In this document: positions 44,531 through 57,260 of the stretch, one piece after another
How positions within the stretch are numbered: position 1 is the first letter of the stretch
Layout: every line of letters begins with the position of its first letter
Source of the DNA: Macrostomum hystrix
Taxonomy: Eukaryota > Platyhelminthes > Macrostomidae
Length of the DNA: 64,000 nt
Direction of reading: 5' to 3'
NCBI GenBank assembly: GCA_950097015.1
Contig: CATNEN010000038.1
Span: forward strand, 11,697,001 to 11,761,000
Translations under genes and position numbers: made by a program
Notes under the pieces: generated by a model
The model's input: the letters and a program-made list of their open reading frames with translations, nothing else
Told to the model about the DNA's origin: nothing
The model's database searches: none

Positions 44531-45815
44531 CATACTAAAATACAATACAACAATTGAAAAGGTTCTGCCAGCAACTAAATAATAAACTACAACTGGGCTT
44601 ATTAAGCAATATAGTTGGGAACATGTCACCGTAATAAAAACGGGGTGGCGCAAAAATAACTAAGGCATAAATACTATAATACTTACAATCACTTTAAGCT
44701 CTTCGCGACAATGCTTTTACGCTAATAAAAAATAATCTAATTTTTATGAACAAAGATCAATGAATTAAACTAGCATATTGACCAGCCTAGCTATCTTAAA
44801 TAATAAATTAAGCTAGAGAAAAAAGTAAAAAATAATAGTCAGATTACGATTCAACTAATTGAAACACGGCAATTATTTTGCTCTCGAAGTAACGAATCAT
44901 AAGCAGAAAATAATTCGAAATAAAAATGCCCCCGTCTGGTGATGCAAAAGTCGGGCCAAAGGCGCTTTTAATTAGGTTATTTGTGAAAAAATTCTGAGTT
45001 ATAAACAAGTTTAAATTGTTAAAACGAACTGGCATGAAAACTAAAATTATACCGCATTTAAAAATTTACAATAATATAGTTGTTACAGCGCCTCAAGAAA
45101 TTATTGAGATTATATTGAAAATTAAAATAGGTATTAATATAACAGCGGAACCGTCTGCATCATGAGTGCATATTTTTTAACAGAAAGCTTTCTCAGACTA
45201 TAACAAATAATCTATAATCACAACTATCAGAAACAAGTAATTTCTTTTCAAAGCGATAGAAAGCAACCAAAAATAAAGGTTTCTTGTAGGAAGGCAACGC
45301 TGGTGGAGTCGGGAAGCGAACCCCCGACCTTCAAGTCGTGAGTCCGACGCTCTAACGAAAATTATTTCATTTTGTCTTAGCATATTTTGGCATGTGATAA
45401 TAACCCCCGAAAAGTTTTATCGAATTCCTATCAATGGAAAGAAACTCCCCAAAAAGGAATCTTTGAGAATTTAGTCTTTCAACCGATGCCATTAATCCCT
45501 GATAAGATACTTAACAATTAGGGATTTCAATTGCCGTTTTAAGAATTTCCGCACAATAAGGAATATTAAAAAATTTAGGATTTTATTGATCACACAATGT
45601 GTGATAAGAATCACACAATGATATCTTAGAACTTGGGATTTATGACATTAAACGGGGATCTTTTGAAGTATTTGCTTTTAAACGCAGATACAATGGGATA
45701 AAAAATCCTACACAACCATCGAATTCAAAACAGAAGGGATAAAATTAAACCATGACTTTGGTCTTTGATAACACCCCTAAGACTAAAGCATATTATTCAC
45801 CAAGCGTTTAGCCCC
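44531..45815. other. Intergenic, AT-rich, with one tRNA-like remnant
   Basis: Bases 45300-45358 (minus strand) contain a tRNA-like B box (gggggttcgcttcccgactc) and the words cgtcggactcacgacttgaa, also found at 47214. It is a SINE head, not a functional tRNA: the acceptor stem is absent. A possible poly(A) signal for the next gene lies near 45584 (minus strand). Confidence 0.5.
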
Positions 45816-47074
45816 TCAGAACCAGGACTCGATGCTGACTGGCCAGCCGTTGCAGTCAAGCTCCAGCAGGTAGGGGTGGCAATTTTCGAAGCGCACATTC
45901 CGTCCGATGGTTTGCAAGATAAAAGTGCAAAACACGCCGCCGTGTCCGACCCAAAGTACGCGCCGGCCGGCGACAACCTGCGGCGCTATCCGGCTAGAGA
46001 AATATGAGCTCACCCGGTCGAAGGCGTCCATGCAGGACTCTGCTTCAGGCAGCAGCTCCGACGGCACCCCGGCGTACTTGGCCTCGTGGCCCGGCCAGCG
46101 GGGATCGCTGCGCAGAAGCGGCGGAGGCCGAGTGCTCGGGCTGGGCAGCAAGCCGCGCTGCTGGGTGCAGCCCATCAGGCTGCCGTACATCTGCTCGTTC
46201 AGCTGCCAGGAGGTCTCAATCGGGCAAGTCGAATCCTTTTAGAATGAGGTTTAATAAATTGTTCTGATTTTTTTTACTTTAGATTTCCTCACAAAAAGGT
46301 TTTCTAAAACTTCGGATTCCCACAAAAAGGCTTCCGAATCATTCCGATTCCGGAAACAATGGGATTTCCCATAATTTTTGGAGTTCCGCAAGAATGAGAT
46401 TTACCAGAGTTTTGGATTCCCGCAAGAGTGGGAATGTCCCAGATAAATGAACTCCCACAAAAGGTATTCCTCAGAATAAGGATTTCTAATCAAAGAAGAA
46501 TCCCCAGAGTTAGTATTTCCTCACAAAAAAGGATTCTCCAGACAAATAGATTTCCACACAAAAGGGATTCCCTAGACAATTGGATTTCCCCAAAAGGGAT
46601 TACCAAGAATTAATATTGCCAACTGACCCCGTTGACGACGTGGCCGCAGATGATACGGCAGGTTTTCAGCGCCCTTTGCAACACGCTGCAGAAGGCAATA
46701 TCCGGTGACCAATTGCGCTCGGCCAGTTGCTTAGCAACCGATCTAGCTTGAGCCTCGCCAATGCTAGTCAGGTCCGCGTCCTGCCAGCCGCTCAGTTCTC
46801 GGATGGCGTTGGCGTTCGACTGGCCGTGCCTTATCATCAGCAGCTGACCGGTTGCCATGGTAACTGGCGGTGCCGGTTGGCATAGCAACCTGGGCGAGTC
46901 AGACTGGGGGCTCAGGTGCTGCCTAGCAATGTTGGACGTGGCGGTGTTTGACATTGGCGAGTTGTCCTTAAGCTTCTCTGAGTTGTCTTTTCCAGTCTCG
47001 GTGCTAATATTGTTGTTGCTGCTGCTGCTGCTGCTGCGATTGCACTTTTTCAAATGCATATCGCTGGCTGCCAT
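45816..47074 (-). CDS. Phosphoglycerate-mutase-like histidine phosphatase, 2 exons
   Basis: Complement of join 45816-46214, 46628-47074 (281 aa; phase 0 junction). After a ~72-residue Ser/Asn-rich N-terminal extension the catalytic domain begins: LLMIRHGQSNANAIRELSGW holds the phospho-accepting His, ADLTSIGEAQARS and SVLQRALKTCRII follow the dPGM pattern. Exon 2 starts SWQLNEQMYGSLMG (cf. LNERHYG), with the acid-base Glu in LPEAESC and the second His in VLWVGHGGVFCTFI. Cofactor-dependent phosphoglycerate mutases interconvert 3- and 2-phosphoglycerate. This copy is shorter in the middle and C-terminus and diverged, so it may have another phosphatase role. An internal ATG (46858) just before the domain is an alternative start. 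The intron holds degenerate gattcccacaaaagg repeats. Confidence 0.85.
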
Positions 47075-47213
47075 TTGGCGAGTTCCTCAAGTTTGACGGC
47101 CGCTGCAACGGTCAGGGGAGAGGCTTTGGTAATAATTTTAATACATAGTTTACATTTTAATTTACAGCACAGCACAGCCGCAGCTATTGCGCGGCGCATC
47201 TAAAGGCTGCGTT

Positions 47214-47285
47214 CAGTACTGGAGTCGGGAATCGAACCCCCGACCTTCAAGTCTTGAGTCAGACGCTCAAACCACAAGGCTACAA
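47214..47285 (-). mobile_element. tRNA-like SINE head
   Basis: On the minus strand: gtagccttgtggtttgagcg, then tcaagacttga (hairpin), then gggggttcgattcccgactc. A- and B-box-like regions are present, but the acceptor arms do not pair and the T-arm carries an extra G, so it is not a functional tRNA. It is related to 45300-45358 and to the head of SINE family B. Confidence 0.6.
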
Positions 47286-47671
47286 CCTCTTGAGTTACTA
47301 TATAATTAGCTAATAAATGAGGGGCAAGGAGATTCGCTGGTCTACGTATACTACAATATACACAGAATAATGCCCCTCAGAAAAAAGCAATATAAGACAA
47401 TGCAATGAAGCTAGCATTCAGTCTATAAAATATCAAGAGGAACAACAAGCGCAGGCTTTTTTAGTTTTATTTTATTCAATGACACAATAATAATTTGAAC
47501 TATAATTGGCATGAAAAGTTAATTAATTACAATAGCTACATATCGAACCTCATGAGAGCAAATACAATTATAAAACTCGATAATTCAGTCGAGACGCAAA
47601 TTCCGTAAAACAGTTTTATCCGTGCTGGAAACCCTACTTAAAGTAGTATAAGTGTCAAATGATTGTACCAA

Positions 47672-48298
47672 TCATCGATTCTCCACAAAGCCAATAGTGG
47701 CGCTAAGCTTTCTAATGGCGTCATATGTGTCAACAAGCGGAGCCACCTCGGCAGCGGCGGCGGCTGCGGCTACTGATTCAGCTGCGGGCGCTAGGAAGTT
47801 TGCATCGTCGGGACACGGTCGCCAGTCGGTGAGGGCTTCGCCAGTTAAAGAGGCCGGCTTGTAGCCAAGCTCGGCAGCTAGCCGGGTCCGGCTGATGCAG
47901 GAATAGGCGGAGGCCAGGGCAGCTGATCGAGTCCGCCTGGTGACAGTCACCAGCCTGGCCAGTAGGTCGGCCAAGTCCGGCGGCAGCGAGCCAGTAGTGT
48001 CTGCAGCGGCCGCGTAGAAACCGGCATAATCTCTGGCGCAGAGGGCGGCGCCGCATCGCCAGATGGCGCCAAGCTGAGCGCCGCCTGTGCGCTTCGGGGA
48101 CAACCGGCGCCAAAGTAGGCGGGCATTGTTCAGATCGCCAGCTAGCAGATAGAGCAGGAGTAGGCGAGAACCAGCCAGCAATTCTAGCGGCGGGCTGGCC
48201 AGCTCCAGCGACTCAAGGCTGGCGATTTCTGCGGCGATGTCGGCCTGGAAGCGGCGTTTAAAACAAATCTTTCTGATATTTCTGATAAAGCCGGACAT
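47672..48298 (-). CDS. COPS8: COP9 signalosome subunit 8 (CSN8)
   Basis: A single-exon frame of 208 aa, the same length as human CSN8 (209). Diagnostic stretches are LLLLYLLAGDLNNARLLWRR, GAIWRCGAALCARDYAGFY, RTRSAALASAYSCISRTRLA, and the C-terminal TYDAIRKLSATIGFVEN. This is the PCI/CSN8-PSD8-EIF3K fold. The subunit belongs to the complex that removes NEDD8 from cullins and so tunes SCF-type ubiquitin ligases. The chosen ATG (48298) is the first in-frame ATG and gives the expected length; a possible acceptor (ttccag) 60 bases inside means that an upstream exon cannot be excluded. An alanine run (~residues 173-182) is unusual. A minus-strand poly(A) signal lies near 47466-47476. Confidence 0.9.
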   Translation of the reverse strand: MSGFIRNIRKICFKRRFQADIAAEIASLESLELASPPLELLAGSRLLLLYLLAGDLNNARLLWRRLSPKRTGGAQLGAIWRCGAALCARDYAGFYAAAADTTGSLPPDLADLLARLVTVTRRTRSAALASAYSCISRTRLAAELGYKPASLTGEALTDWRPCPDDANFLAPAAESVAAAAAAAEVAPLVDTYDAIRKLSATIGFVENR

Positions 48299-48404
48299 AT
48301 TTATAATAATATCAGACAAGCGGATTGTAAATCGATATTTAGAGGATTGCTTTTTTAAATGCACTTAATTAAACGTTTTCAATACATTTTACTTAAGCAA
48401 TCTA

Positions 48405-48720
48405 AGAAGATTGTAAATCCCCCCGTAGGAAGATTGTAAATCCCCCAGTAGGAAGATTGTAAATCCCCCAGTAGGAAGATTGTAAATCCCCAGTGGGAAG
48501 ATTGCAAATCACCCAGTAAGAAGATTGTCAATCCCCCAGTAGGAAGATTGTAAATCCCCAGTAGGAAGATTGGAAATCCCCAGTAGGAAGATTGTAAATC
48601 CCCAGTAGGAAGATTGGAAATCCCCAGTAGGAAGATTGTAAATCCCCAGTAGGAAGATTGTAAATCCCCCAGTAGGAAGATTGTAAATCCCCAGTAGGAA
48701 GATTGTAAAGTCCCATTAAA
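48405..48720. repeat. 22-bp minisatellite upstream of COPS8, within a direct duplication
   Basis: About 14 units of 21-22 bp (aagattgtaaatccccagta plus gg). A ~35-bp stretch (ggattgtaaatcgatattta then gaggattgctt) occurs on both sides, at 48313 and 48931, so the array grew inside a direct repeat. Units decay progressively from 48720 to 48900. Confidence 0.92.
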
Positions 48721-48962
48721 AGGCTTGTAAATCTTAAGCAAGAGGATCGTATATGCAAATTAAAAGAATTGCAAATCCAAATTGTGAAGATTGAAATCCC
48801 TAATAAAAATTTTGCAAATAAGAGGATTGTAAATTCAAAATTAAATTATTGTAAATCCACTTTGAGGATTATAAATAGCTATTAAAAAGACTTAAAATCC
48901 CAATCAAAAATACATTCTAAAATCGAACAAGTGGATTGTAAATCGATATTTAGAGGATTGCT

Positions 48963-49547
48963 TATTATAGTTAAATGTTTTTAAGCACTTTTATTAAAAG
49001 CAATGCCCAGTATATTTCATAGTTTACATAAAAACGTTTTAAATGAAACAGTTAATTAACTTAATTTGTACTTTTATACATAGAAACGGGTAGGCAAAAC
49101 AATGCGAATAAAGCAATACTGTAGCGGTAGTATCGGGTGCACAAGCAGGAATTCATGCAAAAAAGCAAAAGCATCACAAGCTTAAGTAAAAAACTAAGAA
49201 AAAAAATTAAAAGAAAATATGAATTTTTAAATCATTCCAATAATATGGAAAACTCACGATTGAAAATATTAACTCATGCCACATGAAAAGCAGTAAAAAC
49301 ATAAAATAACACGCAAATAAAACTACTTCTCCTGAATAAGAAATACAGAAAAATATGAGAATTTTCATAGCATAAATGTGACATGGTACACACGTCTTGT
49401 CTACAATTTCTAAACCTTTTTTTAGCAGCGCTCAAGGTTGAAAACTCAAACTTTGCTGTTGGCATGAAGAATTAAACAAGACTCCCAGAGTTTTTCAACG
49501 GTCAAGAATGGATTTTCAATAGAATTATTGAAGCATTAGAATGTGAA
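48963..49547. other. Intergenic, AT-rich
   Basis: Nothing recognised. Confidence 0.4.
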
Positions 49548-50438
49548 CTACTGGCACACAATGTCCAGTCCGACACCGAAGGTCGAGCGCACGATCTCGC
49601 GTCGAATGCTAATCAGGCGGTTCAATAGGCGGCTTGGCAAAGTTGACGTTGATCTAGATGGACGAGTTCGCCACATATTGCTGTGTAGAAGCAAGCGATT
49701 CTTCAATACCGGCTTCGTCTGCTGCTGCTGCTGCTGAAGCTGGAGTTCTTCAACACTGCGTCGAAGCTCTTCACTATCGTCTAGGAGGCGACGAGCTTCA
49801 ATAATGAAGCCGCGACTATGGCGACCGAACCTTTCGGCGGATTCCAGCGTGCGCTGGGCCGCATTTAGCCTGTCGCTTAGGGACCGCATTCTGGTCCAAG
49901 ACTCACTGCTAGATGATAAAGTTTTGGATCGATCGGAAAGCAGGAGCATCGGACTGGCTGTACGCCAGCTTCTCCAACTATTGTTACTATGCGACTTTGG
50001 CAGCCAACGCCGATGCGTCAGCCAACGAGGACTGCAAGGAAGCGACCAGCACTGAGACCTGGCGTCATCAGCACTGCCAATAAGCGGCCTCTCTAACACG
50101 TGGCGCAATTTCCTAACCAACCAGTTTGGCAAGGGCAGCGTTTTGGGAATGGTAGCCCAGCTGCGATTACTGCTCGGCAAGAGACCACTGGGCTCTTCGT
50201 CATCCTCATGGTCAATGCGGCTAGACGCAGACAGTGGATGATGACAATCTTCGTCATTATCTAGGCGCAGGCTGGGGACAAAGTCCGGTCTCTGCGGCGC
50301 GGATTGAAACTGAGTGGACGGTGCCGCTAAACGAATGGCTTCGTCAATATCAGTCTCCTGCGGCTGTTCTAAAGTAGCAATTTTTTCAAAGTCGACCTTC
50401 TCAGACTCGCTAGTCGCATCCAACGTCTCTGACTCCAT
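49548..50438 (-). CDS. Unknown protein with a coiled coil, single exon
   Basis: 296 aa from the first ATG downstream of a TATA box. I do not recognise a family. The N-terminal ~130 residues are acidic and Ser-rich (MESETLDATSESEKVDFEKI). The middle is Trp/Arg/Ser-rich. Residues ~184-240 form a predicted coiled coil (MRSLSDRLNAAQRTLESAER … LDDSEELRRSVEELQLQ) running into a six-residue Gln tract. The tail is basic (RPSRSTSTLPSRLLNRLISI). No signal peptide or clear membrane span. The codon usage and the TATA box suggest a real gene. Confidence 0.6.
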   Translation of the reverse strand: MESETLDATSESEKVDFEKIATLEQPQETDIDEAIRLAAPSTQFQSAPQRPDFVPSLRLDNDEDCHHPLSASSRIDHEDDEEPSGLLPSSNRSWATIPKTLPLPNWLVRKLRHVLERPLIGSADDARSQCWSLPCSPRWLTHRRWLPKSHSNNSWRSWRTASPMLLLSDRSKTLSSSSESWTRMRSLSDRLNAAQRTLESAERFGRHSRGFIIEARRLLDDSEELRRSVEELQLQQQQQQTKPVLKNRLLLHSNMWRTRPSRSTSTLPSRLLNRLISIRREIVRSTFGVGLDIVCQ

Positions 50439-50533
50439 TTTATGTTCAATTACAATATCTGGCTTCGCCAGTGCTGCAGGAGAGACAGGGCGCCCACCGC
50501 ACTCTAAGCTGATGCAGAGACGCAGCGAGTTCA

Positions 50534-50543
50534 CTTATATATA
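50534..50543 (-). promoter_or_regulatory. TATA box of the coiled-coil gene
   Basis: tatatataag on the minus strand, 96 bases before the ATG at 50438; transcription would start near 50508 and give a 5'UTR of about 70 bases. Confidence 0.65.
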
Positions 50544-50544
50544 G

Positions 50545-53131
50545 GCAGAGAAAAGCAAAACTTCTCTGCCACAGCAGCTCACAGCCAACGGACATTTTAA
50601 TGCATATTTGTTAAAGTTTTACTATGCACACTGCTCTAGTAGGCGTGGCTATTCGGCTCTCATTTAGTTAAGTTAAACTTCTCATTCGGAAACAAAAAAT
50701 GAGATAAAAAGAAAAGGAAATGAGAATAAGAGAGACAGAGAGAGAAGATACTGAAAGCATTCTGCTAGATTCGTGCATAGTTTGCAGAAGTTTTCAGTTC
50801 GGGCTAATCAAGCACAATAGCAAGATTGCTGTTTTTTTAAATAGTGGATACTAAAAGAGATGGAAGAGAGTAGATTATGAAGCGGCACACGACACGATGC
50901 GCAGTTTTGGATTCAATTTTTCTTCTATTCAACCACTTGCGTGCGACCCGTGGATAGGAGGGTTCCCGAAGCCTGATGTGTGACCCAGTTGAAACAATGG
51001 CGACACTAAAACCCAAAATATGAAAGAACACAATTCAGCATTTTGAAAATACTCTGAATCTAGGCATCAACTCACGCTCGTGATGGTCTCTTAAGGTTCT
51101 GTAGCACTGAGCATTCGCTTCTGTAATCATGTGACCAGATTGCTTTAATTTGTGCCCGTATACAGCCCGGGCAAGCTGCTTGAGATATCAACAGAAGACA
51201 GCTTACTAAAGCAGACAGAAAACTCGCTGCTTCGAACACTCCTAATTTAATTAATTCTGTGGCAACAAAAAGCGAGGCAATAATTATTATTTAATAGCAT
51301 CTCTAATTTACTGGGACAGTTTATTAACGAATTTGTAATCCACAATGTGTGCTATGACTAAATGTGGCTGTCGACTAGCAAATCATTATGAGAAACAGAT
51401 GCCAAACTGCAACTGGTTAGAAACGAAACTTGCTCTTGGTTCCCACGGACTAACACAGATTTATTTTTCTGTGTTTTCTGTGTTTAAAGCCACGGGTCGA
51501 GACTTTGGACTGGAAAATGGAAATCGAAAGTCGAGACGGTGCATTTATATTGGCTATGAGAGATTCAACTAGCACAAGAGCAGCATCATAATCCACTTGA
51601 AAATGACAGATCTTGGATAGGCACTAACCAACTTAAAAGTGCGATGCACTAAAATGCTTGTTTCCCCAAATTTCTCTCCCTCTCCTCACAATCACAACTC
51701 CACCATTCTCTGCAATCTTAACCTCCACAAACTCATATTTGAGATTAGTATGTATTCGCAATAAGCCTACATATTTTGCTTTAAGACAATTTACAATAAC
51801 TAGATGATGCTTTTATAACGTCTTATATTTCCTGTCGAAAGTCACCTAGGCATCATACATAGCTTTATTACAAATTACTAAACAAGCTTACTAATAGTAG
51901 GTTATTATGACTTTGAGAGAGTTGATTTTAATTCCAATTTGCATGTTTACAATTAAATAAGCAAAAACGAAAACAATTCCAGCAACAAGCAACTAACCTA
52001 GACAAAAAATGTACAAAGAGAACAGCAAATACATGCTGTCTAATCCATTATTCTGTACTTAAACACTTTGTCACAAATGGTTAATTATTACAATATATAG
52101 CATAGTATCTAATCTTTCTGTGCACATTATTTCTGTTTTTTTAAGTAAACTGAAACAACTTTATACCTCCAAAACCGTTTTTTATATTCCCTACTATAAA
52201 TTGACACAATAAAGTAGCCAATAGAAAGTTTTTTGTAAGTGATTATAATAGCACTTTCATTTAAATAAAAACTAGAAGCAATCTTATTAAGATTTTAACT
52301 AGTTTCCCTCAGAAGTTTGCTAAGAAAAAGTTTGATTAATAAAACTTTTTTCTAGAAGGTAGGAGGCTATTCAAAGTTACAACTATGTGTGCTAGTAAAA
52401 CAATCAAAGCACTAAGTTGCTTTCTTTGACAAATTGAAGAAAGAAATAGGAACAAGAATTAGGTTAGAGTCAATAATTTTCTCAGCTCATAGAGACCAGA
52501 CAATATCAGCTGATATAATCACATACTGTTAGCCTTATTTAGAAAATTTATGTGACCTAGCACTAGCAGACTTAATCTTATTTCCCCTAATAAAATCATA
52601 TCTATGGGGGTAGGTTTCATGAAAATCATGGCATTTTCAAACAGGAAGTTTTAAATGTTCTGCTCCACAAATTATGTTTCCAAAGAAGGGCAATATTGAC
52701 TTGCTCAGCTAACAGTGACTTTTTTGAAAAATAAAAAAAACTTTTTTAAACTTTTTTCAACAAAAATTAATGGTGAGTTTGTTGACTTCGACTAGTGGGC
52801 CATGTTATTCGGGTCAAGAGCTACTGCTCTGCTCTTGACTGCTCTATGGGGCACCCAACATTGTCACTGGCGCAGACCATGTTTGCGTGCTGGCTCTGCG
52901 GCGCTCCATCTGATGCTGCCTCCCTGACTTTTGGGGCTAGCATATTTTGTTGCTGTTGTTGCTTTCTGATAGCAACCACCAAATGTAGATTTCTCAATTA
53001 ATGTTAATTAGTGAAGTTTGTCACAATAAATGTAGTAAGATCAATAATAATTCATAAATGCTATTGTTACTTTTATAATAATAAAGATAATTGACAGCAG
53101 CTCTTAGCTCTGAATTAATATTTTTAATTGA
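50545..53131. other. AT-rich intergenic region
   Basis: I found no gene. Short frames near 51345 and 52795 lack domains. Confidence 0.45.
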
Positions 53132-53139
53132 CCATGGGT

Positions 53140-53475
53140 CCATGAGACTTGCCCGCAGGCGAACTGCCTGCCGAGATTTGCCCGCCAAGATTTGCCCACC
53201 GAGATTTGCCCACTGAGATTTGCCCGCCGAGGTTTGCCCGCAGAGGTTTGCCCGCAGAGATTTGCCCACAGAGATTTGCCCGCAGAGATTTGCCCACAGA
53301 GATTTGCCCGCAGTGCATTCTGCCCGCAGGAGATTTGCCTGTCGAGATTTGCCTGTTGAGATTTGCCAGCAGAGATTTTCCTGTCAAGATTTGCCTGCAG
53401 AGATTTGCCAGCAGAGATTTTCCTGTCAAGATTTGCCCGCAGAGATTTGCCAGCAGAGATTTTCCCGCAATGCAG
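53140..53475. repeat. Left TIR minisatellite of the MULE
   Basis: Units gagatttgcccgcagagatt-like, about 15 copies, with a switch to tgcctgtcgagatttgcc variants further in. Confidence 0.9.
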
Positions 53476-54543
53476 TTTTAATATTGCAAAAATCGACTTA
53501 TACTTATCGAAATTATTTACCTGCCAGATTTCAACCATGTGAATCTGAAACTCTTACTGCCACAAATGCATAAGATATTTTTTTGGCATTCCGCAGACAC
53601 CTCAAATTTCCTTTCTGCTAAATTACTGTAGCCTGTTCTATAATCTTTTGTAGCAGCAATTTTTTGCTGGATCCTAGTGGTAGGGATGGTAAAATCCCGG
53701 CTAGTTTCCAATCCCAGGATTGTTGGGTTTGGGATATTCCTGTCCAACTCCCATAAAATCCCCAGAATTTTCAGTCCCAGCAAATCCCGAAAAAGTGAAA
53801 TCCCGCTGAATGGTGGGCAATTTTAAGTCCTGGGATTGGAATTCCAGGTTTTTGCTCTCAAATCCTGGTCCTGGTATTGGAATCTCTAGCTGGTAGAGTG
53901 CTGTCTGTTTCAAAGTCACACGTCAGCCGCCTGGATTTTATAACCTTGATCTACTCAACCACAGAATGACAAATCCAGTAAATAAGCCATGGAGTCCTAT
54001 ATGGTGCATGTCAGGGACCCCACGACATTTTATAATCTGGCCCTTACATAGAGTATGAGTATGCAGAGCATTTTCTAGAATGAAATTTAAAGACCTGCTT
54101 ATTAACTCCTTGCTAATCCAGAAAGCAGTTTTAAACAAAGTCTGATGTGATTACTTTCTCGCTAATTCTATCCTGGACCCCTATATCTCAATTCCCAGTC
54201 TTTGATAAAATGTCCATAAAATCTGTCTGGATTTCATTCTCTCTGGGTCTGGGTCTGGGTCTCTCATTCTTTCTTCTCTTTCTGATTGCCTGCAGGCATC
54301 CCACCCCTTTAGCCTCTTTCTTGTCTTGGGTGCCCCTCATTCCTTTGAGCACGCCTCCTAACCCAACCCCTCTCTTTGCCCACCCCTCCTTTCTCTCAAC
54401 CCCCTGTTATCTCCTATAATATATAAATACACTGCCCTTCCTTACTGCTTAGTGTATTCACTAAGTTAGACTGCGACAACTCTACATATATAAAGTGAAT
54501 TTCAAGACAAAGTTAATAACAAACAAAGTTAATAACAGACCAC

Positions 54544-55967
54544 ATGGAAGCAGCTCCTCCCATCGCTATGTGCTTTAGTGCAACAATTCGTGGGAAGCGC
54601 AAAGCAGCCTGTGAAGGCTACTACTTTACACTTGAAAGAACTAGCCTGGTTGACAAAGAGGTGTCATTTTGGCAGTGTGAAGAAAGGCACTTGGGATCAT
54701 GTCCTGCTCGAATCCACATCCAGAATGGCTTTAAAGTATGACAGCTGAATGACCACAATCACAGACCTGACGGCTCTCAATTCCAAGTTTCTGAGGCTCT
54801 TCGGGAGTTTAAACCGGATGCCAGGAACACTGTGAATTCAACAGCAAATATCGTCATGGAACACACAAATGGGCTGTCTGAGTGTGCAGGCATAGCCCTT
54901 CCATCTCAAAGCGCATTAAAGCGGCAAGTTCAAGATGTTTGTCAAACACACCAAGGTCTTCCAGTACAGCCGCTCAACCAAGCCGAGCTCATTATACCTG
55001 AAGAATTTCGATTCAACAATGGAGAACTGTTTCTGCTGCATGACTCCAGACAAGACAACAGTCAAATTTTAATCTTCAGTAGCAAGGATAACATTCAGGC
55101 CCTGAAAGTGGCGATAGATATCTTCTCGGACGGCACATTTGATGCCTCGCCACCACTGTTCGCTCAACTGGTGATAGTGCATGCCGAACTTCAAGGCTTC
55201 ATAAGACCACTCATCTACGCATTGCTACCCAACAAGACTGAAGCAATGTACTGTTGATTTTACGAGGCTCTGCATCAATTGGCGCCGAATATGAGGCCAC
55301 TTCGCTAGATGTCAGATTTTGAGCGAGCTAACATGAATGCTGTTCAGCATGTCTTTGGCACCGAGTCAACAGGCTGTCTATTTCACCTCGTTCAGTGCGT
55401 GTTCAAAAGAGCAGTTGCTGAGGGATTAAAGCGTCAGATTGAAGAAGAAGATGGCGAGATGTCCATCTCGCTGCGTTGCCTTTCTGCTTTGGCCTTTGTG
55501 CCTATTAATAGTGTTCCAGCAGCATTTGATGAGTTAATAATGCTGCCTGACTTTCCTGTGGAGATGGCTTCAACAGCAGACTATTTTGAAGCCCAGTGGG
55601 TCAGCCATTGACTTACTGGTGGCGGAAGGCATCAATTTGGAATGTTTGTGAGCGAACTTTAAATGGACTTCATTGCACGAACAACTCAGTTGAAGCCTGG
55701 CATAGGAGGTTCCAGTCAATTCTGGGTTGCAGCAATCCGAATGTTTTTCGGCTCATGAAGGACCTCAAAAAGGAAGTCGAACACCAGGCACTGCTGATGC
55801 AGCAAGCCAACGATGGTGAAGCACCAAATGAGCGGAAGATATACGTGCAGAGCAATGCAATGCTTCTTTGCCTCACACAGCATTGGAATGTCAAAGGTGG
55901 CGGTCTGCCTGCTGACTTTCCTTTGCGTTCCTACCTGAGGGGCATCGCTCACCATTTGAAGAAGTGA
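54544..55967 (+). pseudogene. MULE transposase with FLYWCH finger, inactivated
   Basis: The N-terminus reads as a FLYWCH zinc finger: CEGYYFTLER, FWQCEERHLGSCPARIHI, and DHNHRP after a stop. The MULE catalytic domain follows: IDIFSDGTFDASPPLFAQL with the first catalytic Asp, PLIYALLPNKTEAMYC, MSDFERANMNAVQHVFGTES with the second Asp, and GCLFHLVQCVFKRAV. The C-terminal part (NNSVEAWHRRFQSILG, then KDLKKEVEHQ) is in another frame. Breaks: in-frame TGA at 54739 and 55255, TAG at 55306, and a frameshift near 55590-55610. The element cannot make a full transposase. The breaks are few, so it died fairly recently. Confidence 0.85.
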
Positions 55968-57054
55968 TCTGATTGACAACAGTAGCTATCCTTACACTGT
56001 TTGGTTTCATGCTGCACTACACTAAGAAGCAATATATTTAATATTCTGTGCTCTAGTTTCATTGTGGCCTATATAATAATAGTTCCCGCTTCTATGGGAT
56101 TCGCAAAGGCATTCACTTTGTGCACTTTAAACCCTTGTATTTAGCACTGCGGTTGCTTCTAGTTTCTGAAATTTGGTTAGGTCAGAGAAGTTCAGTTAAC
56201 CCTCAGTCTTCTGCTTACATAACAACTCACCCCTCTTTCTCCCCATTCCCTTCCTTTCCTCTCCCTCTCTTCCCCTCTCACCCCCCTCCCCTTCCAGGCA
56301 GATCGGACACAAAAGATTTAGCACTCTGGGTTCACTCTGATCTCAGAAGGCTTCAGCATTTATTACATGAGTAAGCCAACTTTTGATAAAGCATACCTGT
56401 TCATGCCATAAAAATTCAAGGACGCTTTAATTTGTGGGCAAGGTTTCCATTGTAACTGTATCACTGAATGCTTTTGTTGCCATGTACTCCTGTCTTGCGA
56501 TGCACAGTAAATGCTAACAATTGATCAATAATTTTCATTTTGTTTTCATTAGGCCTATTGCTCAATTGAAAGTTATTGTCAAGCGAATGCAAAGTGAAAA
56601 ATGCAATAGAGTACAAAGTTGTTTTAAGTAATTGAACCCAAGGACTTGATTAAAAGGGAATGAATAGGGAAGGATCAAATGGATGTGCTGGCGTGGCACA
56701 TTGGAAGATTTGCTCCTTTGGGGTGCTAAATTCTGTTAATGTGTGAGCTAAGTAACTAGTTACAGTGAAAATTGCTAATTTACCTACTGCAATTCATTTT
56801 TGCTTATATTATGTATGCATGGTGATTGTACAATCGCTGTTGAACCTGTTAATTCGCAATTAATGCCAATGATACCTACAGCCTCACTATCTTTTGACTT
56901 GCGACACTTAAATACCTTGTTCCACGTTTTGCCAAGTGAATGTACAAAAATAGCTATTGTATAGTGCGGTTCTGTCAAGGGAAAAATAAAGTCATTACCT
57001 TATTAAAATATGCGACAAGCTATATGAGCTGCTCCACCAGCAAAAAATGGCCTC

Positions 57055-57260
57055 TTGTGAGGCAATTTTTCTTGCGAGAAAATCTTTGTGGGCAAATCTC
57101 AATGGGAAAATCTCAACAGTAAAATCTCTGCGGGCAAATCTTGTTGGGCAAATCTCCTGCGGGCAGAATGCACTGTGGACAAATCTCAGTGGGCAAATCT
57201 TGATGGGCAAATCTCCTGCAGGCAAATCTTGGCGGGCAGTTCGCCTGCGGGCAAGTCTCC
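57055..57260. repeat. Right TIR minisatellite of the MULE
   Basis: Inverted relative to 53140-53475: units gcgggcaaatctt and gtgggcaaatctcaa, about nine copies, ending in ggcgggcagttcgcctgcgg. Confidence 0.9.

Noticed and set aside
47214-47285. Possible functional tRNA gene on the minus strand.
   Set aside because: The acceptor arms do not pair and the T-arm has an extra base. Related copies show the same head, so it is a SINE remnant.
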